A stretch of 64,000 bases of DNA from Sabethes cyaneus (GCF_943734655.1 NC_071355.1:29796964-29860963); one strand, 5' to 3'. Counted from the stretch's first letter, positions 1 through 12,298 are shown. Notes: generated by a model not told the origin, from the sequence alone. Numbers and translations: made by a program.

Positions 1-119
1 AAAAAAATCTATTTTTAAATTAAAAAAAATGGCACGCGTCATTTTTATTTCGCCGTGAACGCGATATTTTTAGTTTCGAATAACTTTAATTCGTACAAGT
101 AAGCTAGCTAATTAAAAAT

Positions 120-205
120 GCATGTCTTTTTCCGGGAATTGAACCCGCCATCTTTTGTTCCATAAGCACTCACCGTATGATCCGCCCCATTTGCATCTGC
201 AGAAC
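120..205 (-). mobile_element. tRNA-like 3' half, probable SINE remnant
   Basis: Read on the minus strand, this stretch has a T-arm-like segment with a Pol III B-box core (GGTTCAATTCC, complement of 135-145) inside a short self-complementary stem. No complete cloverleaf can be drawn, so it is taken as a fragment of a tRNA-derived SINE, not a tRNA gene. Ends are not defined. Confidence 0.35.
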
Positions 206-830
206 AGACAGTGAGAATATCTTTACACCTGAAGCCTAGCCCGTATAGCGTGTAGCAGTCGATAATGTCGATAACTGACAAACTTTTGCTGTCAGCCGAA
301 TTACGAAATTGTATGATCTGACAGTATGTGTGCTGTGAGCCGAAAGAAAACTTGGTGGAAGTTTGTAAAGCCACTTTAACACCCTTAAGCAGACTTAAAG
401 TTGTTTCAAAGCTGTAAGCCTAATGAAAGCTTCCACTCTACATTTTAACACCTTTAAGCAGCCGTAAATCGGTTTGATGTTTATGGCTGTTTAGAAGCAG
501 ATTGTTTAGCAGAAAAATCCGCTATTAAGCTTTTTTATCAGCTTTTGGGAGAGAACTGGTTTGAAAAACTTAAAGTAGCTTACACATCGCTTATTTAAAC
601 ACCATTTGAGCGCTTACTTTATGCAGCTTTGATAGCCTTAAACCAAACCGTAAACAGCCATTGCTCTTGCAAGTCAGCTACCGTTGTTACTTGGGTATGC
701 ATTGTGTTTGGGGCTTTACCCTAACGCTTGAAAAATGATTGGCTCTGCTTTTGATGTTTAAATTGGCTCTCGGTTTTGTATCCGCCAGACTATATATTAG
801 TGATTCTTATGTAACACTCATTCAATTCAC
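206..830. other. unassigned intergenic or intronic DNA
   Basis: No conserved coding is visible. The part from about 380 to 660 repeats short words related to TTTAAGCAG and GCTGTTTA in both orientations, which suggests an old degenerate inverted repeat, but no terminal repeats or target duplication could be fixed. Confidence 0.3.
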
Positions 831-1651
831 TCATCGACCCCCCGTCCAGTCGTTACCACCGTTATGAAAGTGTAGAACTGTCATTGTCTTTGTTTTTTGA
901 CGCACGTTTTCTTTCACTTCTTGTTCCTGTTTTTTTTCATTTACCTCTTCCCTTGCTTGCTCACACTGCGCTCTTCGACACTACGCGATCGACTCGACAG
1001 TGAGTGACTTCGAAGAAACGGTTCCGTGTGTGGCGTAGTTTTATAATCCTCCAATCAAAGTTGAAAACTAGCAGAATTAAAGTTTTAATTTTCCTCGCAT
1101 GTGACTGATTGATACGGTTTACAGTTCGAAACAAAAGGATTAGATAATGAAAATGGAGCTCGCTGCCCGTCCTGGTTGAGCCTTTAATTCTGTGCTGGAG
1201 TAATTTTCACGGAATGGTGATTTGTTTTTGTTCCTGCCCTTCGGTTGTGAGAAATCTATCAGCAGCAGCAGAATAACACACAATGGCGACTTGAGCTGTG
1301 TGCTGGCTGGCTACGGGTTCGAAGTGTATTGACAATTTATTATTATTTTTCGCTACGAGCAGCATTTCGCAGTGGTTCGGGTTAATTAATTTGTGTCTGC
1401 GATTCGGAAAGTGGAAAATTTTCAGTGGTGATTCGAAATTTACGGATTGTGTCGACGGAGCAGTAATTGGATTAGCAGCTTTAAGTGATTGTTTTTTTTT
1501 CTTCACCATTTGCAAACGCTCAGCTGGTTTGCTTTTGTGGCAGCACCAGCTCAACTGCACAGGATTCTTTATTCCGCGAACGGTAGAATCGTCATCCGAT
1601 TGAACGAAGCACACTGTCGTAGTAGTTGAGCTTTACGTGATTCCAGCTAAG
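831..1651 (+). promoter_or_regulatory. candidate promoter and noncoding first exon
   Basis: This is relatively repeat-free, mixed-composition DNA with initiator-like TCAGT words and no convincing ORF. It ends in a good donor, CTAAG|GTAAGAAAT, with the intron starting at 1652. If this is the first exon of the plus-strand ubiquitin ligase, it would splice over 24 kb to the leader exon near 25875. That link is inference only; it could equally belong to another transcript or be chance. RNA reads spanning 1651 would decide. Confidence 0.25.
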
Positions 1652-2559
1652 GTAAGAAATCGGGATAAATAGATGTGGTGACAGAATAGAATTACAAAGC
1701 TGATTCATGTTCGTAGCGAAAATCATTCAGCTGATAGCACGGTTTACGGAGCAATTGTTTTCAAGGGCATCTGGCATTGATTGTGAAAAACTGTAATCTT
1801 AATTGAAATATTTATACTTATTTTCGTAAATTTTGCTGGCGAATGCAAAAGTAAATTGAACCAGTTTGCAAGCTAAATGTTTGTGGGTACTTAGTTACTT
1901 AGTTTGCAATTTTATTGTTCGTTTACTTATTGATCAATGTATATGTATACATAAATATTAGAGTTATCTTTCTTCCAACATACATACTTGAAAAAGTGTT
2001 GTAAAAATATGCGTAGGTTATTGAGCCAACGCAACATTTCGGCAATTCATTATGAAATCTTTATGTCTACCTTGGTTTTACGACGGGTCAGAATCTAAGG
2101 TTTTTTTGTAAGAGCAGCTCAAGAATATTTTTCTTGTTTTGTCCTTATGTTCTACTTATTATAGGTGGTAGAGTGATCATATAGTGAATTACGACACTTT
2201 TCTACTGTAAATAGTAGAATTGAAGGGAAAGTTTTCATCTTTCTCTATTTTCAGTTTCTACTAAAACACTCAACAAAGAAACTGTAGAGTAAACATAGAT
2301 AAGCGTATGCGCTTGCTGCAAAACAGGCAAGCTACGACCACTATAACTAAGAAAGGTAAAGAAATGAAAATGAAATTGCTCGCTTATTTTTTTACTAAAA
2401 CAAAGCAACCAATCAACCCATCTTTCGAAGGAGTGACACATTCTTGGATGCAAATAATACGTTTCCACAAGCAAATTGTGCACAAATGTGACCTTTTTCC
2501 TGTTACCGAAACTATATTCCTAATGAAAAACAATAGTGGCTTCTGTGGTCTACCTTATA
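1652..2559. other. AT-rich unassigned DNA
   Basis: AT-rich sequence without recognisable protein similarity. Short ORFs on both strands look random. A small hairpin-like stretch near 2190-2290 contains paired TTTCTACT and AGTAGAA words. It could be the start of an intron if the donor at 1651 is real. Confidence 0.3.
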
Positions 2560-4072
2560 GTTGTTAATTCTAGTTGTGAGGGGATCCGAGGCACCAAGGA
2601 CACCTGAACAGTTTTCAAATCATTACTGGTAAAAAAAACCATTCCATAGCCTGTTAACCAGTAGCTCCTATCTCTACCTTCTCGTGCTACCGGTTGGAAT
2701 TCAGCAAATTTAGTGGAGTTCGAGTAACCAATCCCGGTGGAAACTAAGGTTGTATACTGCCACGGAAGGAGGCACTGTGTTGTCTTGGTACCCATTACGG
2801 GGTTTGGTAGCGTGGCCCGAGTAAGGTGGCCTTCCAAAAACCTTAAACTACTACGAACAATTAAGGAAATTTGACTCGAAACATTCGGCATGAACAAAGG
2901 CGACGAGTTAAGGTCATGGCGTGGATGCTTGGTACTTGAATTTGCATGTTAAATTTCGTTGGTGGCGACAGGGTGCTGCTTCATCAGTTAGAACCATGAA
3001 ATCGGCTTTGTAGCACTGCAGGAGATCTGTCGCAAAAGCTAGAAGGCGCGGTGGATCCGTGATGGCAAAGCCCAGTTTTACCGGAGCGATGGGGCGACAA
3101 ACAAACTAGGAACGGGCTTCGTAGTGATGGGTAGAATGCAGGATCGCGTAATGGATTGGAAAGCGATCAACGAAAGGATGTGCATGTTGAGGATAAAAGG
3201 CCGTCCTCAACTACACCATCATAAACGTGCATTGTCCACACATAGTATACCCAAGTACGAGAAAAAAGCGTTCTATGCGCAGCTGGAGGAATCATACGAC
3301 AGCTGCTAGCAGCCATCGATGCTTCAACTTTGCAGTTTCCCGAGCCCTGGTGATCAGAAGTACTCTCTTCCCCTGCGAAGATATCTCCAAAGCCACCTGG
3401 AGCCAAACGCGGCCTCGTCTGATCTAATTTTCTCACAAAATGAAGAAGAAAAGAAGACGTAAAGCAAAATACCACTCACGCACGCACGCGGGTTTGCGAG
3501 CGAATTGCGCAGAATGACACTACGAGGCGACGGGCTCGCGAGTGTGTTGACAGCAGTAAGTATGCTGGTTTTTCTCGAACATCACCAACATATGCTCCCT
3601 GCGGGGTGCGGATATCGGTTCGGATCATTACCTAGTAGCAGTACATGTTAATCTATCGACGGTTTACCTCGCGACAAAGCCGCCCTCCTCGGGTAAAAAT
3701 TTGGTCATTGGACAACTCGTAAGCTGCCGTCAACTACACGCACGTACCGGATAAAGCTCTACCTTCCTCTGTGGAGCTCGAAGATAAATGGAGCAGGATA
3801 CGCTCGGCTGTCAACGAGGTTGCAATCACGGCGCTAGGTAAGGTAACCTCTAGCGCACGAAATAATTGGTTTGACAGGGAATGCCAACAAACGATGGAAA
3901 GGAAAAAATAGCTTGGAAGAACTAGGAACTAAGGATTTGGCTAAGTATCGACGAGCGCGGAATGAGTTGACCACGATCCTGAGGAGGAAAAAGTGCCAGA
4001 AGGAGGACAAAGATCGTGAGGAACTGGAAGTTTTACAAGAAGGTGAACCAAACTCGCAAGGGCTACACACAT
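2560..4072 (+). mobile_element. RTE-type non-LTR fragment, family B (endonuclease part)
   Basis: Plus-strand remnants of an apurinic-type endonuclease and its downstream linker, broken by stops and frameshifts. Recognisable words include VMDWKAINERMCMLRIKG near 3130-3200, a piece near 3590-3650 ending in SDHYLVAVHV, and NWFDRECQQ...ERKN near 3860-3910 followed by KFYKKVNQTRKGYTH near 4025-4072. The same family recurs at 12930-14230 and, on the minus strand, at 31096-32992. The 5' portion around 2740-2830 matches the upstream part of the 13-kb copy in opposite orientation. No intact ORF survives. A target site of the neighbouring RTE element lies immediately after it. Confidence 0.7.
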
Positions 4073-4135
4073 AAATCATTATTATACTTACTTTACTTTA
4101 GTGGCAACGGTCCGTTACCGATCCTGCGTCGAACG

Positions 4136-4763
4136 CAAGCGTGTAGGGCGCTATATCTCTGCATATTAGCGTTGATAGGAGGAAATGCTTATCAACTTAG
4201 GAACTATCTTGGCTTGTTTCATTATGCCTGATTTTTGTTTTCAGGTATAATAAATTCAAATTTGTCACGAGGTTTTCGAGTCATTTTAAATCTCGCATGT
4301 GCATAATATTTTTAGATATAAATTATCAAATTATGGTTGTATATGAGCACCAATGGCATTATATTAAATTTATTAAAAGGTATTTTTTAAAGGTATCTTA
4401 ATTTTCGTAAGTACTGGCCTTACCAGAAAATTTTTGAATAGTCAGGTTAGTCTTATATAACTCCCCCCATCTACTAACAACAATTCCTTTCCCGAAATAC
4501 TTGTGAAGATGCAGAGGATTCCCTGGTCTTTAGTAGCAACAAGTATTGGACTAACATTCCTTCCCATCCCACCAGGACCCGCATTCGGACGTGGCCGGCG
4601 TCGGTATTGATCAGCATGCAGGGACCTGATAAGGTTGCACAATGAGGAATAGCGTGCTGTCCCAAGTATGCTCTTTCCAGCCATCATTTTGCAATTTTCA
4701 TCGGTCCTGGTCAATAACGGAGTAGCAGCACACGGGCGGTATCCTATGCTTATGCTTATGCTT
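4136..4763. mobile_element. 628-bp insertion near the RTE 3' end, flanked by a 30-bp direct repeat
   Basis: The last bases of the RTE element occur twice as an exact 30-bp direct repeat, 4106-4135 and 4764-4793, with this stretch between. The insert ends in three ATGCTT units, like the short tandem tails of RTE-type insertions. A long duplication plus such a tail suggests target-primed insertion. Part of it (4344-4460) is related to sequence at 12304-12425. No coding is recognised. Recombination between two 3' ends is an alternative. Confidence 0.55.
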
Positions 4764-4772
4764 AACGGTCCG

Positions 4773-7434
4773 TTACCGATCCTGCGTCGAACGAATTATG
4801 GTCCTCCAGTACCGTCGGTCCTGGGCTGGCGTTCTCCAATCCCCTCGAACACCAGCTGAACGTGCATCGTCTTCGACAGCACACACCCACCGGGTGCGGG
4901 GTCTGCCTCGGAGTCTACGGTCTCTTCTTGGTTCTCTGCTGAAAATAGTTTTGGCTACTCTTTCGTCGGGCATTCTGGCCACGTGTTCAGCCCACCGCAG
5001 CCTGCCACATTGCACTACCTTCACTATATCAGCATATTTGTATACTTGGTACAGCTCGTGATTCATGCGTCTGCGCCACACTCCATTTTCCATTTTGCCA
5101 CCAAGTATAGATCGCAGAATTTTACGCTCAAAAACCCCAAGCACTCGCCGATCAGCTTCCTTTAGCGTTCATGATTTGTGTCCGTAAAGGGCCACCGGGA
5201 GGATTAGTGTTCTGTAGAGCACCAGTTTTGTGCGAATTTGCAAACTACGGGACTTCAGCTGGCTACGTAATCCGTAGAAAGCCCGATTCGCGGCTGCAAC
5301 TCGTTTCACTGGGCGGCTTACATAGTTGTCACATGTCACGAGTGTACCAAGGTATATAAATTCCTCCACTACTTCATATCGTTCCCCATCTAACTCCACC
5401 TCGGCACCAACACCACTTGAACTCCCACGTTCCCTACCAGCAACCATGTACTTCATTTTGGCGGTATTAATGGTAAGTCCCAATCTCGCAGCTTCCCTTT
5501 TAAAGGGCCTGAAGTCCGCTTCCACTGCTCTACGGTTGGTTCCGATGATATCGACGTCATCCGCAAAACCAAGAAGCATGTGAGATTTCGTGGTGATAGT
5601 TCCATTCCTTTCCACGTTTGCTCTTCGTAATGCACCTTCCAAGGCAATGTTGAATAGCAGGTTAGAGAGCGCATCCCCTTGCTTCAGTCCATCCAACGTC
5701 ACGAAAGCAGCTGAGGTCTCACCCGCTATTCTAACGCATGATTTGGACCCGTCCAGCGTCGCACGAATCAGCGTAACTAGTTTCGTCGGAAAACCATGTT
5801 CTAGCATTATCTGCCACAGTCCACAAACAGATGGTGTGTCTGCAAGTTGTACTCCCGGAACTTGTCTAGCAACTGGCGCAGGGTAAACATCTGATCCGTC
5901 GTGGAGCGACCCTCACGAACACCAGTTTGGTACTCGCCGACGAAGGACTCCGCTAACGGTCTCAGTCTGCAGAACAGGATACGGGAAAGCACCTTGTAGG
6001 CAGAATTGAGCAATGTAATTCCTCGATAGTTTTTACACTCCATTCGATGTCCCTTTTTGAAAATTGGGCAAATGCGGCCATCCAACCACTCCTACGGCAT
6101 TTGTTCTTCCTCCCAGATCCTGACAATGATCCGGTGGATTGCTTCGTATAGCCGCTCGCTCCCCGCTTTTAGAAGTTCAGCCGGGATACCGTCCTTCCCA
6201 GCAGACTTACCGTTTTCAGCTCGCTGATTGCCTTCTTAACCTCCTCCTGTGTTGGTGGCTCCACAGCTTGACCATTGCTTACAATTTCTATCCTGTCCCT
6301 GCTGATCTCCGCATTTACCTCTCCATTGAATAGTGTCTGAAAATGCTCCTTCTACCTGGCTGCTCCCGCCGTTTTGTCGGTAAGCAGGTTGCCAGCACTG
6401 CATGGCATCAATTTAAAGAAACTCCGTGTGTCGTTGCTGGCGTATCCCTCTTCTGCGCCGGCGAGCACGTGCTCATCGTACTCGCGTTTCTTTAGACGAT
6501 GGATTCTTTTTTCCGCAGCTCTAGTCTCTCTGTACCTCTCTCTGCTTTGACGCGTTGCCACAGTGAGCATGCGACTCCTGGCCTGGTTCTTTTCATCTGT
6601 CACTCTCTGGCAATCGGCATCAAACCAGCTGTTACGCTGTCTTCCACGTGTCGTGCCTACCACCTCTCTCTCAGCTATTTCGATGGCACCATGGATGTTC
6701 CTCCCCAACCCATTTATATCTTCTCCTTCTACCTGCTGTTCTGCGATTCTCGTTGGTCAAGCTTCCTGGCGTACTCCACTGCTACACCATCTGCCGTTAA
6801 CCGCTGGATGTTGAAACGCAGCGTCCTCTCTGTGCGAGCTTTCACCGTGTTCGACAGCCTTGCGCGAATCTTACTCACTACGAGATAGTGGTCAGAGTCG
6901 ATATTTGGTTCCCGAAAAGACCGTACATCGATAACATCCGAAAAGTGTCGACCGTCAATCAAGACATGATCGATCTGAGAGCTAGAGTCTCCATTTGGAT
7001 GCCTCCAGGTGTGTTTCCGAATATTCAAGCGTGGAAAGTAGGTGCTACAGATAGCCATCCCTCTGGCCGCGGTAAAATTTATGAGCCTCAGACCGTTATC
7101 ATTGGTCGACAGATGCAGGCTATATCTTCCAATAACTGGACGGAAGAATTCCTCCCTCCCGATCTGCTCATTGGCATCTCCGATGATGATTTTCACGTCG
7201 TGTTTTGGGCACCCTCCATAGGTCCTCTCAAGCCTGTCGTAAAACTCGTCCTTAGCATCATCGGATTTATCATTTGTCGGTGCGTATAAGTTGATTAGGC
7301 TGTAGTTGAAGATTTTGCCCTTAATCCTCAACACGCATATACGATCATCAACGGGCCTCCACCGGATAACTCGTTGCTTTTGTTTTCCCAACACTACGAA
7401 ACCGACTCCGTGTTCAGCTTTCTTACCGCCACTG
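4773..7434 (-). pseudogene. RTE endonuclease-reverse transcriptase, main part, disrupted
   Basis: Read right to left, this holds the rest of the endonuclease (KIIIGDANEQIG near 7180-7210, SDHYLVV near 6880-6905), a basic linker (6352-6708), then reverse transcriptase (NYRGITLLNSAYKVLSRI near 5990-6040, GLKQGDALSNLLFNIALEG near 5640-5700, the catalytic box FADDVDI near 5550-5570) and the C-terminal part (RKILRSILGGK, then HVARMPDERVAK near 4955-4990). Reading passes through several frames (6729-7434, 6352-6708, 5807-6085, 5169-5807, 4773-5144), so frameshifts have killed it. The first endonuclease residues were cut off by a later insertion and lie at 11257-11484. The catalytic FADD box itself is intact. 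Confidence 0.8.
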
Positions 7435-8187
7435 CACAGTGGTCCAGCAGCGAAAATTAAGTGGAAAGTTTTTTGTGGTTCATAATAGCTCCCCATAATG
7501 TTCAGCAAAGTTGTACAACTCTAATAAACAATTAATGCGAAATCAACGACCAAGTTCCAGTTTGGCTTGTGAACACATAATCCATAATAACTTTTTATAA
7601 GAAAGAGATAGAAGGATAACTTCTTCGACAAAGTTGTAGCTAAAGATTATATAAGTAACTTTGCCAAAGACATAGTAGGCGTATTTCTAGGCGTTTATAA
7701 CTTACATGGTGTTTTATAAAAAGACCTCTCAAAAATCACTTTTTCGCTGATTTCTTCAAATGCAATGGTTTTATTGCATCATAATGTCTTACAAAGTGGG
7801 TTATCTTATCAAAAGACATATTTTTGTAGAACATTGTATGTTGAAAACTCATACGTATAACGAGTTCTAACGTTTTTCCTGTGTTTTTTTAGTCTTTTTT
7901 GGAATAGAATATCTCAAAAAGGGGCAAACGAAAAAAATCAAACTTGGCCGTTTCTGAAAGCTTGGAGTTTTATCTCAAACATATGTGAAAATAAAAAACT
8001 GGTTTTTTCTCTAACTCGAGTAATTTCAGTTTAATTATTTCATGTTTGACCATTTTCTACTATGGAGTATTTTCTAATATCTTCTTGAAGACGATTAAAG
8101 TCAACATGTAAATAGTAAAAAAGAAATTTGTCGTGTCTTGACACAATTTCTTCTGATTGTCACGTAAAATAGTCTTTGAACTCCGGA

Positions 8188-9450
8188 TAAGTTAAGAGAT
8201 CTAGTTTTTTGACCTTGTGCTAGTTTTCGAACCACTGCTGATATATTCATCAAATAAGTTTTTATAACGGTAGTGTTTACAATTGTTTATTGGCAAGATA
8301 TATGGACTTCGCCCGTCATCCAATCCATACATATAAATATAAATTATAATAGCAAATACAAAATAATATAAAATGCAGTGGTATTAGTGTGCATGTAATT
8401 GATCTCTCAGAAATAGTCAGAAAGTTTTTTCTTAATAGTATCACCCGACATGTTTAAGTTTAGTATGTTTCTAAAATTGTTCATTGGCTGCATACAGCGG
8501 CAGGCTGGTTCATTGCGCGCGTAGTTAGTTCGACGGTGGTTTAGAGTGAAGGGCCTTGGTCTCCACAGAACTACTGTACTCTGGTTAGGCTTCGTGCACA
8601 AATTACGTAACGCTCATAGGGGAAGGGGGGGGGGGGAGGACAAGCTAGCGTTACTTTTTGTTACGTGGGGGGGAGGGGGAGTCTTGAGAAGAGTTACGTA
8701 ACAAATTTATCAAATTGAAAAAATTCGGAATTATTTTTTGCTGAATAAATCTGAGCAGCTGAAAACCGTTTGGCCCAACATGCAACATGGGGTGATGCCT
8801 AATTGCTGTTTCAGCTGTGTAACATTATTTTAGTTTTGATTTCCACTTGATCAAATCCATTTTGATCAAAATTTTTGTTCTGAACTCAGACTTGGTTGTG
8901 TTAAATCAGTGGTGCCCAGGTATAGGCATGGTGCGGGCCAAATCAGATCGCCCATGAATGCCGCGGGCCGCAATAATCTCTGGCCATTCCTGTGCATAAC
9001 AATATGTAAAATAGGCGACAACAAAAACAATTTTCTAGGAATCACCATGAGATTTGAACCGGAAAGCATTCAGATTCCCAACATGCGCGAGGCATAACGA
9101 TAAAACTGAGGGACTCCTATGTCATCAAAAAATTTTCTCCTAATTTCACCGTTTCCGAATCAGTCCGCGGGCCGCACGAATCATTTCAAAGGGCCACATG
9201 CGGCGCGCGGTCTTGAGTTTGCAAAACTAAAAAAATTAAACGGATTGTGCGATTTTCATTCAATGATAGGGGGAGGTTTAGTTAACGTTACGTAATTTTA
9301 AGAGGGGGCTATGCCAAGCGTTCCTTATTGTTACATAGGGGTGGGAGGGGGTCAAAAAACTATAATTTTTGCGTTACGTAATTAGTGTACCACGCCTTAG
9401 CAGTTATCCTGGATTTCAAATAATGACTGTCGTATCGTCCTCTCTGCAAA
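8188..9450. mobile_element. insertion(s) inside the left arm of the inverted-repeat element
   Basis: The left arm stops matching the right arm near 8188 and matches again from about 9450. Inside, about 8590-9400 has inverted ends that share AATTACGTAACGC next to G-rich or C-rich runs (8610-8690, 9320-9360). Within that, 8908-9225 starts CAGTGGTGCCCAGG and is rich in GCGGGCC words, like Charlie-type hAT MITEs, although the right end is degraded. The ORFs here are short and unconvincing. No target duplication was fixed. Confidence 0.4.
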
Positions 9451-10459
9451 TGGAGCTCAGCACCAGCTGTTTTTGACAAATATCTATCTTACAATTTTCA
9501 TTATTTTACAAATAGTCATGGAAATCTTCACTTGGATATATGCACATGAAATTACATTTTATATTGATATTTCTGATTCTAGTCTAAAGTAATCTTTTAA
9601 ATTACTTTAGTGTCAGAAAACTGAGAAGTCTTCAAAATTGATGTCTTATACGTATTCAGGAACAGGAACATGACTATGATCGTAGTAAAAAAGGAGGAAC
9701 ATTTTCAAGCAAATCCTATTAGAGTACTGGAGTTTTTTGTCAAAAGATTTGAGGGTACCGTTACTGTTATTTTAAATTAGTATCTAAAATGTTCGTGAAA
9801 GTAATTCGGTAGTTTAGGAGATTATTTCCCATTCAATTCCATATTAGCTATATCGCCAACCGTTAATAAAATGCTAGTACACGGCACAACTCATAGGGTT
9901 ATTAAGCGAAGAGGTACAGGAAACGCGAAATAAATGTATTTGTAAGTTCAAGGAATTTCACGTCAGAAAATTTAACCGGATTGCCAATTTGGAAGATGTG
10001 TCCAAACGCCTCCTGCTGTCGTCCGATCCAGTCATTGCAATACAAAATCGTTCGTATTGTACACGTACTCTGGAGCTTCCACCAAGCGCAAACCAATTAT
10101 TAATATCATAAATTATTATATTGCTAACAATAATAAAATATTTCGAAAACAAAACATTTATTGAATCTCTCAAATAAATGACTACCCTTTTTGTTTTCCA
10201 AATCAACGATATACTGATATAACGTGGTTGAAGTTCGAAAAGGATCTATAGGTTTTTTTCTCTTTTACCTCTTTGCTTGTTTTGATATACTTACCTGCGA
10301 TTAAAAAATGACATAAAACTAAAATAACAGTTAACAATATTACGTATGAAATAATCAATATTTTTTGCTTTTTTATTGAAAATTAATTTTAAAACATTAT
10401 TGATGGTAGATTGAGCATATTTGCAAAATAATAAAAATTGAAAGATAGATATTTATCAA
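9451..10459. other. central loop and inner arms of the inverted-repeat element
   Basis: AT-rich DNA between the arms. The words CAGCTGTTTTTGA at 9465 and TCAAAAACAGCTG at 10457 pair with each other. The remainder shows no protein similarity on either strand. Confidence 0.4.
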
Positions 10460-11256
10460 AAACAGCTGGTGCTGATAGAAAACTGATGTCATATCTGGAG
10501 TTCGAAGACTATTTTACGTGACAATCAGAAGAAATTGTGTCAAGACACGACAAATTTCTTTTTTACTATTGAAATGTTGACTTTAATCGTCTTCAAGAAG
10601 ATATTGGAAAATACTGCATAGTAGAAAATGGTCAAACATGAAATAATTAAATTGAAATTACTCGAGTTAGAGAAAAAACCAGTTTTTTATTTTCACATAT
10701 GCTTGAGATAAAACTCCAAGCTTTCAGAAACGGCCAAGTTTGATTTTTTTCGTTTGCCCCTTTTTGAGATATTCTATTCCAAAAAAGACTAAAAAAACAC
10801 AGGAAAAACGTTAGAACTCGTTATACGTATGAGTTTTTAACATACAATGTTCTACAAAAATATGTCTTTTGATAAGATAACCAACTTTGTAAAACATTAT
10901 GATGCAATAAAACCACTGCATTTGAAGAAATCAGCGAAAAAGTGATTTTTGAGAGGTCTTGTTGTAAAACACCCTGTAAGTTAGAAACGCCTAAAAATAC
11001 GCCTACTAAGTCTTTGGCAAAGTTGCTTATATAATCTTTAGATACAACTTTGTCGAAGAAGTTATCCTTCTATCTCTTTCCTATAAAAAGTTATTATGGA
11101 TTATGTGTTCACAAGCCAAACTGGAGCTTAGTCGTTGATTTCGCATTAATTGTCTATTAGAGTTGTACAACTTTGCTGAACATTGTAGGGAGCTATTATA
11201 AAACGCTTAGCCGCAAAAGTAAGTTTCCACTTAACTTTCGTTTCTGGACCACTGTG

Positions 11257-11484
11257 CACTGTAGTAGATGTGGTACTTGAAAGAAGTGCCTGCAATAGGG
11301 TCTACTGCACGGAACTCCCTTTCTCCGGAATTTGGCCACCGAACTTCCTGAATAGCAGCGATCTTTACTCCGAGTTGATGCAGCTCTCGAGCTAGCAAGC
11401 CAGACCGTGCCGGTTTATGGAGAGTTCGGACATTACAGGTACCAAGTTTCCAATCGTTATCCCTTAATCGTTTCCTTGTCCCTT
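11257..11484 (-). pseudogene. RTE endonuclease N-terminus (displaced piece)
   Basis: This continues the endonuclease of the element at 4087-12284 on the far side of the inverted-repeat insertion. The minus strand reads WKLGTCNVRTLHKP and then IAAIQEVRWP, the conserved first motifs of this endonuclease class, where the glutamate in IQEVRW is the metal ligand. It ends in YHIYYS exactly where the insertion cut the gene. Downstream residues are at 7434 and lower. The corresponding segment survives in part at 29420-29604. Confidence 0.75.
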
Positions 11485-11891
11485 CCCAGATAACACAAGA
11501 TCGTAATAGAAAGTGCACATTAAGTCGTATGCATGTCAATTTTATATTGGAATTGCATACTGATTAGAGTATGTCAAGGCGAAGTGTACAATAAGTTGTT
11601 TTGCGGTCGTGCGTGTCGTCATATACAACTTATGACTGTGAATTGTAAAGCAGTATAGATGATTGTAACATTTAGTCATATCTTAATCGTATATTGCGGA
11701 TTCTTAAGCTGCGTGTTCCAAAAATTGTTGTATAGAATGCAAGATAGAATTATCAAAATTTTTGCACGTATATTGTCTCCACTTTGGTACTTATATATTC
11801 TTATGTGGTGTGAAATATAACTTTTTCGTGCGGACATGATTTCGTATCTCTCAGTTGCAACCGAAATATACAAACCAAATTGTTTACTGGG
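11485..11891. mobile_element. 407-bp insertion in the RTE 5' region
   Basis: The uninterrupted sequence at 29620-29640 reads through GTCCCTTGCCGTG. Here the same words are split, with the insert beginning CCCAGATAACA and ending TGTTTACTGGG. The five outermost bases (CCCAG) are inverted. The flanks share TT, consistent with a 2-bp duplication. AT-rich, with no coding recognised. Superfamily unknown. Confidence 0.55.
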
Positions 11892-12298
11892 TTGCCGTGT
11901 CCTATACCGAATGATCCGTCCTGAATTTCTTTGTTCGTTGTTCGTGGTAATTGAGTTTTCGGTATACTACCTCACCGGGGTCGCGATACCTACATCCCGC
12001 TGATGGGTCTGCCATCTTAGGTATAGCTTGCGGGATACAGCATTTCATATTCAGCCGCCCGTTACGAGTCAGACGCTGTGTGAGCCGCCCCTCACCTGGA
12101 GAACAGGCGCTCTAGTTCGCACCTCCTAGCTTAGCTGCTTCAGTAAGTACATGAGGCATTTTCGGGTAAGGCCATCGACCGTCATCATTTGACTTAGATC
12201 TGCGTGGAGGCGCCAGGTGGGAGCTTGAGAGAGCCAGAGCTATGTTTGACGCTCCTTCCAGGTAACTGTCTCCATTTCATACTCAAATCATTATTATA

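Larger units (their letters stand above)
7435..11256. mobile_element. long inverted-repeat element with CACAGTGG ends (Transib-like), copy 1
   Basis: The ends are CACAGTGGTCCAG and its complement CTGGACCACTGTG, flanked on both sides by the 5-bp duplication CACTG (7430-7434 and 11257-11261). It interrupts the RTE endonuclease between the residues HIYYS and GGKKAEHG. Arms of about 0.8 kb (7435-8190 and 10460-11256) are inverted copies of each other. The left arm is itself interrupted around 8188-9450 and resumes at about 9455. No transposase is visible, so it must have moved in trans. CAC-starting ends and 5-bp duplications are the known signature of Transib; membership is inferred. Confidence 0.75.
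4087..12284 (-). mobile_element. RTE-clade non-LTR retrotransposon, family A copy 1, carrying nested insertions
   Basis: A minus-strand element bounded by a perfect 14-bp target duplication, AAATCATTATTATA, at 4073-4086 and 12285-12298. Its 3' end carries a short CTTACTTTA-type tandem tail, as RTE elements do. About 3.3 kb remains once the insertions at 4136-4763, 7435-11256 and 11485-11891 are removed. It encodes an endonuclease followed by reverse transcriptase. The 5' untranslated part (about 11892-12284) matches 29630-29945 of copy 2. The clade call rests on the protein layout and tail and resembles mosquito RTE elements such as JAM1, but no search was run. Confidence 0.8.

Noticed and set aside
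120..205. True tRNA genes (also at 17195-17290, 18695-18790, 34048-34140, 54875-55020)
   Set aside because: B-box words are present, but acceptor stems do not pair; they are parts of SINE-like repeats.
1207..1614. Overlapping opposite-strand ORFs (1207-1614, 1298-1603)
   Set aside because: No conserved pattern. The region is better read as noncoding.
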